Source: Treponema sp. (GTDB lineage: Bacteria > Spirochaetota > Spirochaetia > Treponematales > Treponemataceae). Taken from it: 64,000 nt of DNA. The notes beneath the pieces are model-generated. The model had not been told where the DNA came from, searched no databases, and worked only from the letters and a program-made list of their open reading frames with translations. The stretch is taken from NCBI GenBank assembly GCA_016290995.1, contig JAEEVR010000003.1:62001-126000 (forward strand), written 5' to 3'. The position numbers and the translations under genes were made by a program. Of the stretch, positions 63,125 through 64,000 are shown piece by piece. Positions within the stretch are counted from its first letter, which is position 1; every line of letters begins with the position of its first letter.

Positions 63125-64000
63125 GCGACTTTTGCCAGCATGAGGCGCCCGCGGTTTTTCAACAAGCGGCTGTAGAAGAATGCGTTCCTACAATCGGAGC
63201 CGAACCGATCGGAAGCGTATACTCGTTGGCTTTAACCGCGGACAAAAAGGCTGTTCCCGCGGCGGGCCAATTCTTCATGCTAAGGTCGGCCAAGAGCCAG
63301 CAATTGCTCGCGCGGCCCATCAGCGTTTTTAGCGTTTCAAACGTTCCTAGCGAAGACAAAATAAAAATCGAATTCCTAATCTTGCTAAAAGGACAAGGAA
63401 CAAAAGAGCTTTGCTCGCTCAAAAAAGGCGAGCAAGTTGAATTGCTTGGCCCTTGCGGAAACGCATTTCCGCGACCCGAGGCCGGCGCCAACATTTGCCT
63501 TGCCGGAGCCGGAGTCGGCGTGGCCCCAATCGCGGGCTTTGCCTCAAGCTTGCCCGAAAAGTCCTACGATTTTTTCGCAAGCTTTAAAAGCGGCTCATAC
63601 GGTTTGAAAAACGTCCGCGCGAAAGAGCTTACGATTACAACCGACGACGGAAGCGAAGGCGTTCATGGAATGATAAGCGCCGTCCTCACCGTCTCGTACT
63701 TGCGCGAAAAAAAATATTCGGCGGTCTACGCGTGCGGTCCGCTTGCAATGCTGCGATACGTACAAGGAATTTGCCGCGAGGCCAACGTTCAGTGCTACCT
63801 TTCGCTTGAACAAAAAATGGCTTGCGGAATGGGCGTTTGCTTGGGCTGCACGATTCAAACGGTTGACGGCTACAAGCGCTGCTGCAAGGACGGCCCCGTA
63901 TTCCCCGGACAAAAAATTATTTTTGAAGAGCCCGCCCGCCCAGAAAAGCGCGAAAGGCTCAAGAGCGTTGACCTTAGCGTTGACATCGGCGGCTTGCAAT
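63121..64000 (+). CDS. pyrK: Dihydroorotate dehydrogenase electron-transfer subunit PyrK, apparently fused to PyrD; cut by window edge
   Basis: 293 codons are visible with no stop. FAD-binding RPISVFSV, the NAD-side IAGAGVGVAPI segment (read LAGAGVGVAPIAGF) and ACGPLAMLRYV precede a [2Fe-2S] cluster with cysteines in ACGMGVCLGCTI and CCKDGPVF, all of PyrK. Instead of ending there, the frame runs through a charged linker (ARPEKRERLKS) into VDLSVDIGGLQ, which resembles the first strand of PyrD (LSVxxxGLxLKNP). The start overlaps the pyrF stop (ATGA). Confidence 0.85.
   Translation, partial: MSDFCQHEAPAVFQQAAVEECVPTIGAEPIGSVYSLALTADKKAVPAAGQFFMLRSAKSQQLLARPISVFSVSNVPSEDKIKIEFLILLKGQGTKELCSLKKGEQVELLGPCGNAFPRPEAGANICLAGAGVGVAPIAGFASSLPEKSYDFFASFKSGSYGLKNVRAKELTITTDDGSEGVHGMISAVLTVSYLREKKYSAVYACGPLAMLRYVQGICREANVQCYLSLEQKMACGMGVCLGCTIQTVDGYKRCCKDGPVFPGQKIIFEEPARPEKRERLKSVDLSVDIGGLQ

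Overview
The window looks like a chromosome segment of a host-associated Treponema (Spirochaetota). The grounds are a V/A-type rather than F-type ATPase, a cheA - cheW/cheR-like fusion - cheX - cheY operon, a FliK-like/FlhB-tail gene pair, many lipoproteins with relaxed spirochaete lipoboxes, and very large lipoproteins with beta-helix repeats. I saw no prophage, transposase or CRISPR array. The genus call is inference from gene content.

Layout. 1-950: a cut-off lipoprotein gene diverging from an XRE regulator, with a palindromic operator between them. 955-5202: C39-like peptidase lipoprotein, SPFH protein, map, J-domain protein, USP. 4582-13823: secG, a PTS IIA protein and the complete V/A-ATPase operon in the order G/H, C, I, K, F, E, A, B, D. 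13946-14695: tpiA. 14789-24878: two giant lipoproteins. 25073-26344: pgk. 26436-32352: TPR and membrane proteins, then a divergent envelope operon (TPR lipoprotein, MltD-like transglycosylase, OmpA-like protein). 32529-38383: RluA-type synthase, a hypothetical protein, asnA, tatD, S1 protease. 38447-41921: five tandem paralogues of small exported proteins, two of them headed by promoters with a 9-G run between -35 and -10. 42056-45086: tRNA-Leu, small genes, yraN, FlhB-like tail, FliK-like protein. 45193-47522: rpsP-khpA-rimM-trmD-rplS. 47900-49532: SUMF1-type protein and a CAT-like acetyltransferase. 49616-54490: chemotaxis operon. 54548-59505: lysA-like decarboxylase, EamA permease and an M16 peptidase pair. 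59602-62075: C11 peptidase and Sel1 proteins. 62195-64000: pyrF followed by a pyrK gene that appears to run into pyrD.

The signals that ordinary annotation does not explain are: (1) a 159-bp intergenic element in two copies (32351-32509, 47646-47804) whose stems differ in sequence but keep base pairing; (2) two near-identical poly-G promoters (40531-40560, 41951-41980) that look phase-variable and drive paralogous exported proteins; (3) a second two-hairpin repeat (42199-42274, 45076-45154), one copy flanked by a duplicated gene 3' end; (4) several promoters whose -10 box lies so close to a secure start codon that the mRNA should be leaderless or nearly so. All comparisons were made by eye; no database search was run.
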